Source of the DNA: Enchytraeus crypticus
Lineage: Eukaryota > Annelida > Clitellata > Enchytraeida > Enchytraeidae
Assembly (NCBI GenBank): GCA_905160935.1
Contig: CAJHZI010000428.1
Span: forward strand, 1,076,218 to 1,140,217
Direction of reading: 5' to 3'
Length of the DNA stretch: 64,000 nt
Position numbers and translations under genes: made by a program. Positions 1 to 12,419 of the stretch are shown piece after piece. A model generated the notes under the pieces. It was not told the origin of the DNA. It worked only from the letters and a program-made list of their open reading frames with translations, and ran no database searches. Within the stretch, counting starts at the first letter, position 1; each line of letters opens with the position of its first letter.

Positions 1-183
1 GTCGCTGCCACAGAAAAGATTTTTCGCGCTTATCACCAGTAAAGGCGCTGGTCCTCCTGCCTATTTCGTCAATAAAGTCTGATGCGAGAGAGTTGATGGG
101 CCCCAGGGATTTTTATTACTAGTTTTGTTATTATTATTATTATTATTATTACTCTTATTATTACTACTATATAATGACCGCAG
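1..183. other. 5' margin: intron with TTA microsatellite
   Basis: The first 183 bases contain a (TTA)n microsatellite at about 127-165 and no coding stretch I can support. A stop codon at 175-177 in the frame of the next exon, followed by CAG at 181-183, fits an intron end. An upstream NAV exon would lie off the left edge. Confidence 0.5.
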
Positions 184-1210
184 CCTGACGGAGGCCAGGG
201 CTCGGAGACTTGGCAGAAGTACATGATACGGGACCTCTCCACCTCCTCCAAGTCTTTCCACCGGGGCGCCCCTGACCGCGCCACCCTGCCCCTCTCTAGC
301 CGGGCAGACAGGAGCTTCGTGCCCACAACCTCAACGGGGTACCCAGCAGGGGCGGCCACGTACCACAGCGCTACCACCGGGGCCTCCATCCAGACCAGTG
401 GCCCAGGGGCCATGTTCGTAAAGAGAAGCCATCAGGCCACTATTACTGACCTCAAGAACAGAACGCAGAAATCTGGCACAGCCGTGGCCATTGACTTCAC
501 GAGTGGTCTGCCCCCTGCAGGTGCCCACGGGTCGAATCCTAGGAGGAACTCTGAGATCGACCAGGCTCGCTCGCGGTCGAGGCAGCCTCCCTGCGGCAGC
601 GTCAGCGACTGCGAGACCTACTCTCCGCGCGTTACCACGGCGTCGCTACGGCGTCACGGCAACCGTAGCGACGACGGCGAGCAGGATGTTGGGTCATACT
701 GCGCCGCGTCTCTGGAACGAACTGCCGCTCTCATGGCGGCGGTGTATCGACAAGCGTTACCAACTACAGCAGAAAACCCGGGGTCAAGATCTGGGTCGCT
801 GGATAGGCGAGCTAAAGGCAGTAATATAGAGGCAGCTAAGGAAGCTCATTCAAAGGTCACTGAACTTCTGAGAAAAAATTGTCGGACTCCGCAGGGGGGT
901 TCTCCCGCCCACTACACGAGGGCGCCAGGGGTCAATAGACCCCCCGGGGATATTTCAGACGGATGTCAAGCGTCTAGACCTTTAAGTGAGGGGTTAGGGA
1001 ACGGTACCCCCTCTAGAGTTCAGAATAGGGCGGGGGGTAACACTGGGGAGGGACTTAGAATGGCGTTCAGTGAGACTGATAGTGTGGAGGATTTGACCTA
1101 CTCTCCCTACGGGGTCAGGAGGCGTGGCACTGCGGATCTAGGTCAAGGGTCAGGTGGTTACCATGGTGACGCAGGCCTACGTCGTCAGGATAGTGGGCGG
1201 AGTCAGGCAG
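184..1210 (+). CDS. NAV: Probable NAV exon 1 of window (Ser/Arg-rich region)
   Basis: This is an open frame of about 342 codons with no in-frame stop. It begins after a CAG acceptor at 181-183 and ends at a consensus donor GTGAGT at 1211, in phase 1. Composition is rich in Ser, Arg, Gly and Pro with short patches such as SDCETYSP and ETDSVEDLTYSP, as expected for the disordered basic N-terminal half of navigators. I see no conserved NAV block in it, so assignment rests on strand, position and composition. A later in-frame acceptor at 216 is also possible. The open frame continues past the donor into intron sequence with a CT run, and that extension is not coding. Confidence 0.6.
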
Positions 1211-3817
1211 GTGAGTTGTTCTTTGTGGTTTTTCAATATTCTCTTTTTAAATTCCTGTTGTTATTATTTCAAACTTTATCAACTGGAATTTCTTTTACTT
1301 GTATTGCATGTTTATTTAGTTGCCTAGTTATCTTTCAATTTTTAGGATGGAGGGGTGGTCAACCACATAGATTACTTTTGACCTCTTTGACGGTCTTGTT
1401 TGTGAATGTTACTATATATTTTGAGGGTATCGAAATAAACATAGTACTCTCTCTCTCTCTCTCTCTGTCTCATCTCTCTCTCTCTCTCTCTCTCTTGAAT
1501 ATTTGCGCTATTTATTTTATTGGCAGATTCTCAGATTTATTTACTGATTTGACTGAACGATTGAGAACCTGATTGATTGATTGACTGATTGATTGACTGA
1601 TTGATTGTCTGATTGATTGACTGATTGATTGACTGATTGATTGACTGATTGATTGACAGATTGATTGACTGATTGATTGGTTGATTGATTGACTAATTGA
1701 TTGACTGATTGAATGACTGATTGATTGACTGATTGGTTGATTGACGAAATGATCGGCTGATTGATTGATTGACTGATCGGTGACTGCCCAATTGTAAAAT
1801 TGCTTGCAGGTTCCTCACTCGAAAGCGATGTTTGTGACGGGTGATTCCAGAATTTGGACCCCTTACATACTAATACGCGGTTGAGTATCTTACCGACATC
1901 GCCACTGGCTTCAGCCAATGTTATTTACTGAATGAATGATTGATTGACTTATTCGTTAACTCTGACTCTTTTACATTGACGGATAGTAAGTTTGTACCCT
2001 CAGTTACCGAGTAAAGTCGATATATCTCAAAATGAAAGTACGTCCTATCTCTAGCAATTACTGTGTAGGCTGTAACCATTTGAAGTCGAATTAATATCAA
2101 CTCTTTTAGTTTAGTTTACTGGCGGAAGCCAGTGGCCAAGTCGGTAAGATACTCGACCGCGGATCAGTATGTGCGGGGCTCAAATCCTGGGCTCTCCTTC
2201 ACTTACATCGCTTTGAGTGAGGAAATTGACGTTAACATTAGCCTTTAGCTTTTTTAAATACCTGGTTAGTCCTCATTCATTTTTCTGTGTAACGTGGTTA
2301 GTCCACTCTTATTTCACTCGTTATTCCACGCACCGGTCCCCTGTGACATCATCATCGTCTGTTTGCTGTGTAAACACATTAACGTCTCGACATTGTTTAA
2401 CGTCCGTAACTCACGCCACATCCTGACCTGATAAAACTTGAGCTCTATATGGTAGAGTTTCAAGAGCGGCAATATGTTCCATGTTGTGCTTCCTTGTGTT
2501 TAATTTCTGTAACTATTATTTAATTAACTATTTAATTAATTATTACTTTATTAATTACTAATTCTTAAAGCCATTACGATATGCAGGAGAAATACGATTA
2601 TAAAGATTGCAATTACAGATTTATTTTACTTGATGTAACTCTGTAACGTCAATGTGTGACCCAAATTAACGAACTAATAAAAATTATTAATTTAACAAAG
2701 AATTAGCTAATTCTAGATTTACCCAACTGTCATTCGAACTCTTCTAATGATCCTCATCTACTGGAGCTAATTATCATCATCATCTTCCCGTGAATACCAG
2801 TTTAACAAGAGTTGGGATACGAATAGACTTTCTCCAGTCCTCTGTCTTACACCATATCATCAGTAAATCTCCTTTAATCTCTTTATGTCTTTATTTAAAT
2901 TTTGTAGCAATTTCTGGAGCCTAGGCGCTCACCAACCGGAATGCCCTTTCTGACGTTGGAATAGTAATTAATAATAGGAGTTGTTTAAAGTAATGGTTGA
3001 AGAAAGTGGAAGCTTTGATTTAGAATTTAGCAAAGTGTTACCAAATTCATGCCAATAATAAAGATAGAAAAACTATGCACAATAATTAAACTACAGAAAA
3101 GAGATTAAAATTGTAAACAAGTTTGTTGTCTCGTAAGATAAACAAACTTCCAAAGATATCAAGTTGCGAAAAATCACGAGAAGACATGATGTCAAACTAA
3201 GAATTCTTAACTCCTGCGTGATATCAGTACTAATCTATGGATACGAATCATGGGAACTAACAAATGCAATGGAAAAGAAATTGAATTCCGCCGAAAGCAG
3301 TTGGCTTGAGGAGAATGCTAAGAATCAGTTACATATAGCACGTAACAAATGAGAACAATAGAATAAGGACAGATCAACTAATGGTCAGGGAAAGCATCAA
3401 GAGAAGAATGAAATGGGCTGGATCTTTGTTGCTAATGGAAGAAAACAGAAGTCGAAGAAGACTTGAAGGCTGCTGGAGTTAGAATTTATGGTAGAACATA
3501 AGGAAGAAAAAAATGAACATCGAGGAAATGGCAAAGAATGGAGTTTTGTGGAGGAACATCATTGAGAAATCTTTGACTGGAGAAAAGGTTGATCACATGA
3601 CGTGACATTCTAACTCTCCTATTCGCTATTTCGGCTGCTAATCCTGGCTGCTATGTAACATGTTGCTTAGTCGACCTTTTAGCTAGCCTCAGTAGGCACA
3701 GGGTCCAAATCCTGTGCTAGCCCGTCACTGATGTGCCTTTCTGACAGTGCACCGACGTATATTCATTTAGCTCTCTACCTATATCTATTTAGCTCTCTAT
3801 CCATATTCATTTGGCTA

Positions 3818-3883
<66 letters not shown>

Positions 3884-4339
3884 ATATATATACTCATTTA
3901 ACTCGCTACCTATATTTATTTGGTGGTAACATTTATTCTAATAACCCTGATTTACACGACCCATGTTTAATCTACTAGTCTATAACACCAGAGCGTCGCC
4001 AGCCTCGTATTGCAGAGCTTATAGCGGCGCCGTTCTGACTGCGAGGTCGTGGGTTCAAATCCCCCTCGAGACCAGTTAAACATTCATCATCATCATCAAT
4101 CGAGCGACCCTAGCGGCGAGACTTAGCAATATATGCCGCCTATAGTACCGTCAATCTGCATATTAGAGAATGACCTAGCTGTAACTGTTATGAGTGTGGT
4201 GATATGGTGGTTAATATTGTGGTTGTATAGTGGTCTAGTTCTGTACTGTGGTAGTGGCTAATGACCATGTGCTTTTATAATATTGTTATCAATATCTTTT
4301 TCCAGATCCCTTTCTCTCGTTTACTAAACTATCTCTCTC

Positions 4340-4380
<41 letters not shown>

Positions 4381-5531
4381 TTCGCTCTCTCTAGCTTTCC
4401 TCTCTGCCTACCTGTTTCTATCTCTTTCTCCTCTCTCATTCTCTGTCTCTATCCATCTCTTTTCTCTTTCTCGTTCGCTCTCTCACTTTCTCTCTCTCCT
4501 ACTTTGCTGAAAATCTCTCTCACTCTACATTTCTCTCGTTCTATTTTTCTGTCTGTCTGTTTTCTGTCTGTCTTTCACATAAATACACACATATATTCAA
4601 ATGCGGTGTTCTTATTGCGCAATGGCTAGGAACCGGACGTTAAATTCTTACAGCTTGATTAATTGATAAACGATTTAAAATAATATATTAATTAATAAAT
4701 TAATTGAAAAATTGGTTAAACGAAGAAACTTACTACTTGCAGTACTGAAGTGTTCACATGAATGCATGCTATTAGTTAAAGCTGGTAAAGCTAGTGTTAA
4801 CGTCAGTTTCCTCACTCGAAAGCTATGTCAGTCACGGGCGAATCCAGAATTTGAACCCCGCACAGACTGATCAGCTATCATCAAATAGCTTACAGACATC
4901 GCCGCTGGCTCCAGCCCAAAACACATATTTTCTTCGGAAGCCGAGAGGATGCAGGGATCTGAACTTATGTAGTTTTGAACTTCGATTTGGATGCTCGCTT
5001 GTGTGACAAGCAAGAGGTATTGGGTTCAAACCTCAGCCAGACCCTCTGTGACAGTGTCACTGGTGATAAAGCAATCGATGTCAAGCATGACGTTACAGCA
5101 ACAACAACAACATAATTAGTACTGTCGTCCAAGACAACGTCTAGCACACAGCTTGTTGTAGTCGTGACCATTGGATGGAGCTAGTGGTGACGTCGGTTCT
5201 ACCGCGGACTCGACCGCGGATCTGTATGTGCGGGGTTCAAATCTGGGATCGCCAGTCACTGATATCGCTTTCGAGTGAGGAAACTGACGTTACCCAGGGC
5301 TTTGCCAGCTTTTTGTATCTCGATAATATGATGGTTCGTACATACTGACTGACTGAGCTACTGTTTGGTGTACTGTAGATCACGGGTCCAGCCTATCTCT
5401 CATCTCAAACACTTCATCTGTCTACTCTACGGTATGTTCTCTATCTCTCTCTCTCTTTCTTTATCTCTAACTTTCTCTCTCTCTATCTCTCTCTATCCTT
5501 CTATCTCTCTTCTCTCTCTCTCTCTCTCTCT

Positions 5532-5586
<55 letters not shown>

Positions 5587-6497
5587 TGCTGGATATCGTA
5601 AGATAAGCGACCGAGGATCAGTATGTGCGAGGTATTTGTCCTGGGCTCGCCCGTCACTAAAATCACTTTCGAGAAATAAAACTGACGTTAACACAGATTT
5701 TAGCTTTAGATCCTTAATGAAGGATATTTAGCACTGTTTAGATTACCACTGCTTAGCTTATCACGTCTTAGCCTATCACTGTTTAGATTACCATTGCTTA
5801 GCTTATCACGTCTCAGCCTATCACTGTTTAGATTACCATTGCTTAGCTTATCACGTCTCAGCCTATCACTGTTTAGATTACCACTGCTTAGCTTATCACG
5901 TCTCAGCCTATCACTGTTGTTATGATTTATTGTCTTGGTTTGATGGATCACTTCATTCATTGTTATTTTCCATCGTCACTGACTGGAACCAGTGGCGATA
6001 TCAGTAAGTTATTCAATCGCGGATCAGTTGGTGCGAGTTCAAATCCTGGACTCGCCGTCACTGACATCGCTTTCGAGTGAGGAAGCTGACGTTAACCTTA
6101 GCTTTAAACATTAGCTTTTTAGCTTTTATCATTGTTTTTGCAGGCTGAAAAAGCTTTTTATCATTGTTTTTGCAGGCTGAAGACAAACAGGCGCAAGAGG
6201 TAAGATAATTATTCTTATGAATTCTGTTTTCACTACTGTTTCTGTTTATATCTATAATTTATTTGCGGTCCGATTCTTATATTTGTGAAAAGTGTTAAAT
6301 ATTTTCTAGTAGTAGTAATGTTCATAATTCGACAGATGACACTGCTATGCATACCCGAATTTTTAGAGTATTCTGCTAGTCGCCAGTGGACGTTTGTCAA
6401 TATGTTCACTAATCCGCCAATTTATTATATGGCTGAAAAGATAAATTCTGTTAAACTATCTTGAGTTAATTAACCAGTTGATGAGAAATATTACTCG

Positions 6498-6538
<41 letters not shown>

Positions 6539-7667
6539 CATTTATCACTCACTCACTTAGTCACCCAGTCACTCAGTCGCTCAGTCACTCGCTTACTCAT
6601 TGACTCATCAGTAGTTTGGATCACTTTGTAATCCGCACTGATCGATGGTATGCTCGTTTGGTGAGAGCTGATGATTTTAATTACTCTATTTGGTCCCCCT
6701 CTTCTTCTTCATCTGCCTCATCGATAGCCCCTCGTTTTCTGGAACCCTTTTTTTTTTTTTTTTCTCCTGGTTGTATGCATGAATAACGAGGGTAAGAAGT
6801 TGATGATAAATTTGTTGATGCGATATTTACTCCCAGCATCCGATGCTTTATCTCTCTAAATCTACGTCGGCTTTGCTGTTAGGTTAGAGATGGTAAAGAG
6901 CTTAGATGGTAGGTAGGTTGTAGTGTGTTTAACGTCAAGGTTCAGTAGCACAAAGCTTTTCTTCAAGACGACTCGACACACTCGAGCTACCGTCACAAAG
7001 ATTAATGTAACAGTAAGTTACTGGTAGTTAAACTGGTAATTTGACAGTATATTGGAGCATAGATGGGTAGGAGTGTAGGGACCTGAGTGTGGTAGGGTAG
7101 GGTAGCGGGGGTAGCATATGCTAGTGTAGGCAGCAGGGGGTTGCTTAATGATTCTGATAGGACTATGAGGAACTTAGGCTTATCCAGTTTCAATAATAAC
7201 TGCTCAGAATATCTGCATGAATAATTATTCGTTTATTTCTCAGGAATTCTTGGTTAATTCGTCAAAAATTCAACATGAATTAGGGATACTAACGAGTTTC
7301 TCTCTCACTTTGATTTTAGCGAATGATAAGGATAAACTGTGAACATCTTCTCTATTTGTATCAAGGGTTGGCAAGTTTAGCCCGCATGCGGTTTATACCA
7401 TGGTTTTAACGATGGTTAAACGCATGGTATATCTGATATGTAGATAAGGCGAGAAAATAATTTAATCCAAAAAATTTGAGGTTTCTGATAAATGGGGGGC
7501 CTAAAAGTGTTGAAGAATTCACATCAACATATCCCCCTCTCTCTCTCCTTCCTCTCTCCCTCTCTCTCGCACACACACTCACTCTCTCTCTCTCACATTC
7601 ACTCACTCACTCTCTCTCTCTCTCCTCTCACTTACTCACTCTCTCTCCCTCTCTCACACTTCTTCCT

Positions 7668-7718
<51 letters not shown>

Positions 7719-10321
7719 TGTACGCCCGTGGAACGGACGTTAAATAACCTACAATAACGTGATGCTAGCACACGAGTATGAAAATAAATGTACTCGGTGG
7801 GGGGTTCTGTGGAAATTTTGAAATCTCTCTTGAGAGAATTAAGAGATAATTCTCGAGCAGGCGGGAGGTTGAGATAGGAACTATCAGGTTCTCCTCAACT
7901 GTGAGAAATATCCACCGGGAAGTGTTTTCTCTGGGCGGGCTGAGAGAATATATTGCCAGATATTGCTGTGTGTTACCGCGTAGAGTATTACGAGTCAATC
8001 ATATACTGGTATAGAGTATGATAAAGAGCACGAATTATAGAAGCTGTAAGGTATGTATTTATGTGAAACTGTGAAAGTTATGTGGAAATATATGCGATTT
8101 ATGTGAAACTGTGAAAGTTATGTGGAAATATATGCGATTTATGTGAAACTGTGAAAGTTATGTGGAAATGCATGCGTGTGACGTTGTGTAAATTATACTT
8201 TAAATTATTGCTACTGTAGGCCTATATGAAATTGTTATAATCTACTTTTTAAGTGTCGTTGTAGGCTGAAAGTTATGGGAACTATTTTACGCAACAGTGT
8301 GCAAGCGAGAGGGGGTTAAGGAGAGAGAGCGAGACAGAGAGAGCGAGACAGAGAGAGAGCGAGACAGAGAGAGAGAGACAGAGAGAGGGAGAGACACACA
8401 GAGAGAAAGAGAGCGAGAGAGAGACAAAGAGAAAGCGAGACAGAGTGAGAGAGAGGGTGATAAAGGGAATATATATTATACCGATAAGCAGACAGTGACT
8501 CATAAAAGGACGATGCAGAATTATTGAAGATATAAAATATGAAGAAATAAGAGTGTAAGAGACAGACAGACGAAGAGAGAGAGAGAGAGAGAGAGGAAGA
8601 GAGAAAGAGCTTGTTTTGGCGTAACAAAATAAACACCTCTATTTTCCGCCCGGTTGGTTGATGAAGATGTTTTGGACTAGGTAGAGAAGTGACTCCTATG
8701 AACTCGATACTCTACCAAACATCACATCATAGCGAGAGCGTATCAGTCACGTCATAGCTCTCACCCCATAAAACCTGCCCTCTAATGCCACCCCACTACC
8801 ATGATAACTGCTCTCAAATACTAAAACTATCCCCCCCCCCCTTCCCGGCTGGAGCCAGTGGCGGTGTCGGTAACATACTCGACCGCTGATCAGTATGTGC
8901 AGGGTTCAAATGCTGGGCTCGCCCGTCACTGACATCCCTTTCGAGTGCGGAAACTGACGTTAACAAAAGCTTTTTTTACCATGGTAATTGTGTAAAATAA
9001 AACCACCTCCCATTGTAACTTCTCTATATATAACTCTAGATGTAACTTCTCTATATATAGCTATCTCTCCCCCCCCCCCCCCGTTAATGTAGATTGGGCT
9101 CTGTCAGTAGCGTGAATGATTAGACGTTCGTTTGCGGATGAGTAGGTGCTCTGTTCAGATACAAGTCAGGCCACTAATTTGTATTAGAGATTAAAAGTTG
9201 ACTCTGAACAAGGATTTAGTCTCTTGTTCATCAGCATCAGTTCATTGGGTTGAATGGGTTCTGTACAGAACATACATGTAGGGCGGCAACATTCCTGCAT
9301 TCGTTTCTATCATCAGCAATCTTCACAGCGTCTTCCCATAAAATGTTTCATGCTCTCAAATCCTTGTTGATCGTATTTAGCCAAGTACTTCTAAGTCTTC
9401 CTCTTTTCCCTTTTCGTTGAGTTGGCTTTCAGTTAACTCTTGTTAAGTTTTAATAATGAAGGACCTATGGGGAGAGAAAACTGATTCGTGAGGGGGCAAT
9501 ATGTTTCTAATTTTATTTTTTGTTTTAATTTTGATTCGGATTGTGCCATGTAGCCGCCAATGAGTATCCATTGCGAGAGGGGTAGGGTTAATGGTGGACA
9601 CTCCCCCTAAGTATAAATGGCTCCGCCCCTAAACTTATAGCAAATTTACGACACTTCTGCTACACTGCAAATCTTTGCAGCAATTGATAAGATTGAAAAT
9701 AACTCTAGGAATTCATGCCTGCGGCCCTGCACATAACTTAATGCCAGATAATAGTTTTTCGTTACATTTTCAGTATAAATTGCATGTATACTTGAGGCCC
9801 TAATCTAATTGAACCATCCGACAACTGCACGCGATAGTTAGGGGCTACAACGAAACTTAAGGAAAGAGAATGATAGGTTGTGAGTGGAATCAATGGATTG
9901 ATTGATTGATTGGATGTGAGTGAAATCATTGGATTGATTGAATGATTGGATGTGAGTGGAATCAATGGATTGATTGATTGATTAGATGTGAGTGAAATCA
10001 GTGGATTGATTGAATGATTTGATGGGAGTGGAATCAATGGATTGATTGAATGGCTAGATGTGAGGAAAATCAGTGGATTGATTGATTGGCTGTGAGTGAA
10101 ATCAACTGATTAATTGAATGATTGAATCTCTAAAAGAATCTCCTGATTAGAATTACCATCTCATCTCTATCTCTTCTTACAATCTCGTACATCTGCATCT
10201 CTAAAGGAATCGCGTTTAGTCAATTATCTTTTGTTTATCCACTGCATACCTTTACTTGTAGTCTAGTTCGTACCTACAGGGCAAACCTTTTATAATAATC
10301 TACCCGTAGACTCTCTCTCTT

Positions 10322-10356
<35 letters not shown>

Positions 10357-11847
10357 ATACCTATCTCTCACTCTATACCTATATCTCTCTATACCTTTCT
10401 CTCTCTCTCTCTCTCTTGTTCTCTCTCTCTCTCTCTCTCTATCTATACCTATCTCTCTCTCTATCTCTATCTCTCTCTCTCTCTGTATCTCTGCTATAAC
10501 TGCTCTGGACCTTCTATTACGTTGAGAACGTAAATCATTTAAAGCGAATGAACTCTATCAGCGACTGTTAACTTAACGTGGGTTTTAACTTGAGCTTCAT
10601 GCTACTTACGCTAACTTATGGATTGATTGGTTGATTGATTGATTGATCAAATTGATTGATTGATCTATAAAATTGATTAATAGATTGATCGATTGGTTGA
10701 TTGATTGATTGATTGATTTATGGATGTATTGATTGATTGATTGACGAAAGTGATTGATAGATGACATAATTAAGAAAATGTTCTAGATATTTGGCTTCCA
10801 GTATATCGGTGGATTTTGATAAGTGAAAGTTGATCTACCTGGAGCATAGGGCGATGTGTGTGTAAGTTGATATCTGACTGGAATAACTGAAGTTACCCGC
10901 TGAATTAATGTAGCTCACGGCACCTTAATAACTTATATACATACATACGTACCCACATACATACATACATATACACTGTCCATACATACTGTACATACGT
11001 ACATATATACATACATACATACATCCATGCGTGCATACATACATACATACATCCATACATACATATACACAGACATACATATATACATACATACATACAT
11101 ATATACATCATAAAAATGAAATAATATATATTGAAATATCTATTGGGCCTACCTGTTGAAATTCTCGAAAACATATTCCTTGATATTATATTTTCATACT
11201 TATCATTATATCAGAGGAAATCAAGAATAAACTAAACGAAAGCTGATATTTAGATATTCAACCGCGGATCCGTATGTGCGGGGTGCAAATCCTAGGCTCG
11301 CCCGTCACTGACATAGTTTTCGAGTGAGGAACTGTCGTTAACATTAGCTTTATCAATTTTATTTTTCGCAAAAGGTGAAGTGTAGACTACGGCTTCATTA
11401 ATACACATTGAAATATGCCCTGTCCATTATGCACAAGTGAGTTCGGAATTTACTAAAGATTATATTGTTGCATTGATCGATGGTGTTCTCAGAATGGAGC
11501 GAGATAGTTATGAGCAGAGACTACAGATCAATTGATCGATGGTGTTCTCAGAATGGAGCGAGATAGTTATGAGCAGAGCATGTCACGTGATGTTAGTTTA
11601 ATACAGCTCTTATGAACAGCGTGAGATCTCTGAGTATTAAATGTGCAAATCAACTTCTCTACGTGAGATAGACGAGGAGATAACAGGCGCCTAGTGTGTG
11701 TGTGTGTGTGTGCGTACTTGTGTGTGTGTGTGTGTATGTGTGCATTTGTGTGTGTATGTGATCAAGAGGGAGAGAGAGAAAAAACGGTGAGAAACGGGGA
11801 GAGAAATATACTGAGTGAGCGAGGGAGAGTGTAAATTCAGAGAGAGA

Positions 11848-11882
<35 letters not shown>

Positions 11883-12367
11883 GGATAGATAAAGCCGAGA
11901 AAGAAAGAGAGAAATCGAAAGAGATACAGCGAAAAGGTAGAGATCGATATATAAAGAGAGATAGAGAGAGAGGGGGGGGAGAGGAGGGACGGATGGAGGA
12001 AGAGAGAGACAGAGAGGGAGAGATAGAGAGAAAGATAAAAGACTTAATATACCGGTACTAGTATAATGCTCTGTAGCATGATCTAGGTGGAGATAGATGG
12101 ATACTTGATATCTTCATAAGTCCGTGCAGCGTGGATCTACTCAGTCAGTGCTGCTGTACAGCTCACCCGTACTCTAGAATTCTAGGAATCTACTATTATG
12201 CTTTTACTCTGCACTACCAATGTGCTTTTAGTGTAACAGAAACGAATTTTGAACGTATAAATGTTGACACTTCGCTGAGATTGCTTAAGTATCGTTTAGA
12301 AAAGAGCATTAATTGTCTGCAATGTGCCTTACTGTTTGAATGAGTGACACACTGTTCTCAGGTGTAA

Positions 12368-12419
<52 letters not shown>

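Larger units (their letters stand above)
1211..6175. other. Intron 1: repeats, no supported exon
   Basis: Nothing coding can be supported here, although phase requires one more exon between 1,210 and 6,176 if both flanking exons are used. Contents are a CT run (1,448-1,495), TGAT-type repeats, several SINE-A copies, a LINE remnant, an (AT)n run, a tRNA-like sequence and two CT tracts. Stretches 2,441-2,760 and 4,640-4,780 show nothing I recognise. Confidence 0.6.
6200..12359. other. Intron 2, first part: repeats, no exon seen
   Basis: No coding exon can be supported. Contents are (TTA)n at 6,505-6,537, CT/GA tracts, SINE-A copies, minisatellites and TGTA/TACA runs. Stretches 6,560-7,470, 8,620-8,820, 9,090-9,760 and 12,060-12,355 show nothing I can name beyond fragments of simple sequence. 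The 70-codon frame at 12,131-12,343 has no recognisable domain. Confidence 0.55.

Noticed and set aside
223-1572. 449-residue single open frame taken as one intronless gene
   Set aside because: A consensus donor at 1,211 and the abrupt change to Phe/Leu-rich and CT-repeat translation show the 3' third is intron.
3985-4075. Functional tRNA gene
   Set aside because: A and B boxes exist, but the acceptor stem has a mismatch and no clean anticodon arm is visible. Other tRNA-like spots (4,975; 22,493; 38,235; 41,100) have the same problem and look like SINE heads.
7476-7757. Ser/Leu-rich open frames resembling signal or membrane proteins
   Set aside because: CT microsatellite translated as SLSLSL. 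The same applies at 4,325, 5,430, 8,316, 46,531, 50,422 and 51,324.
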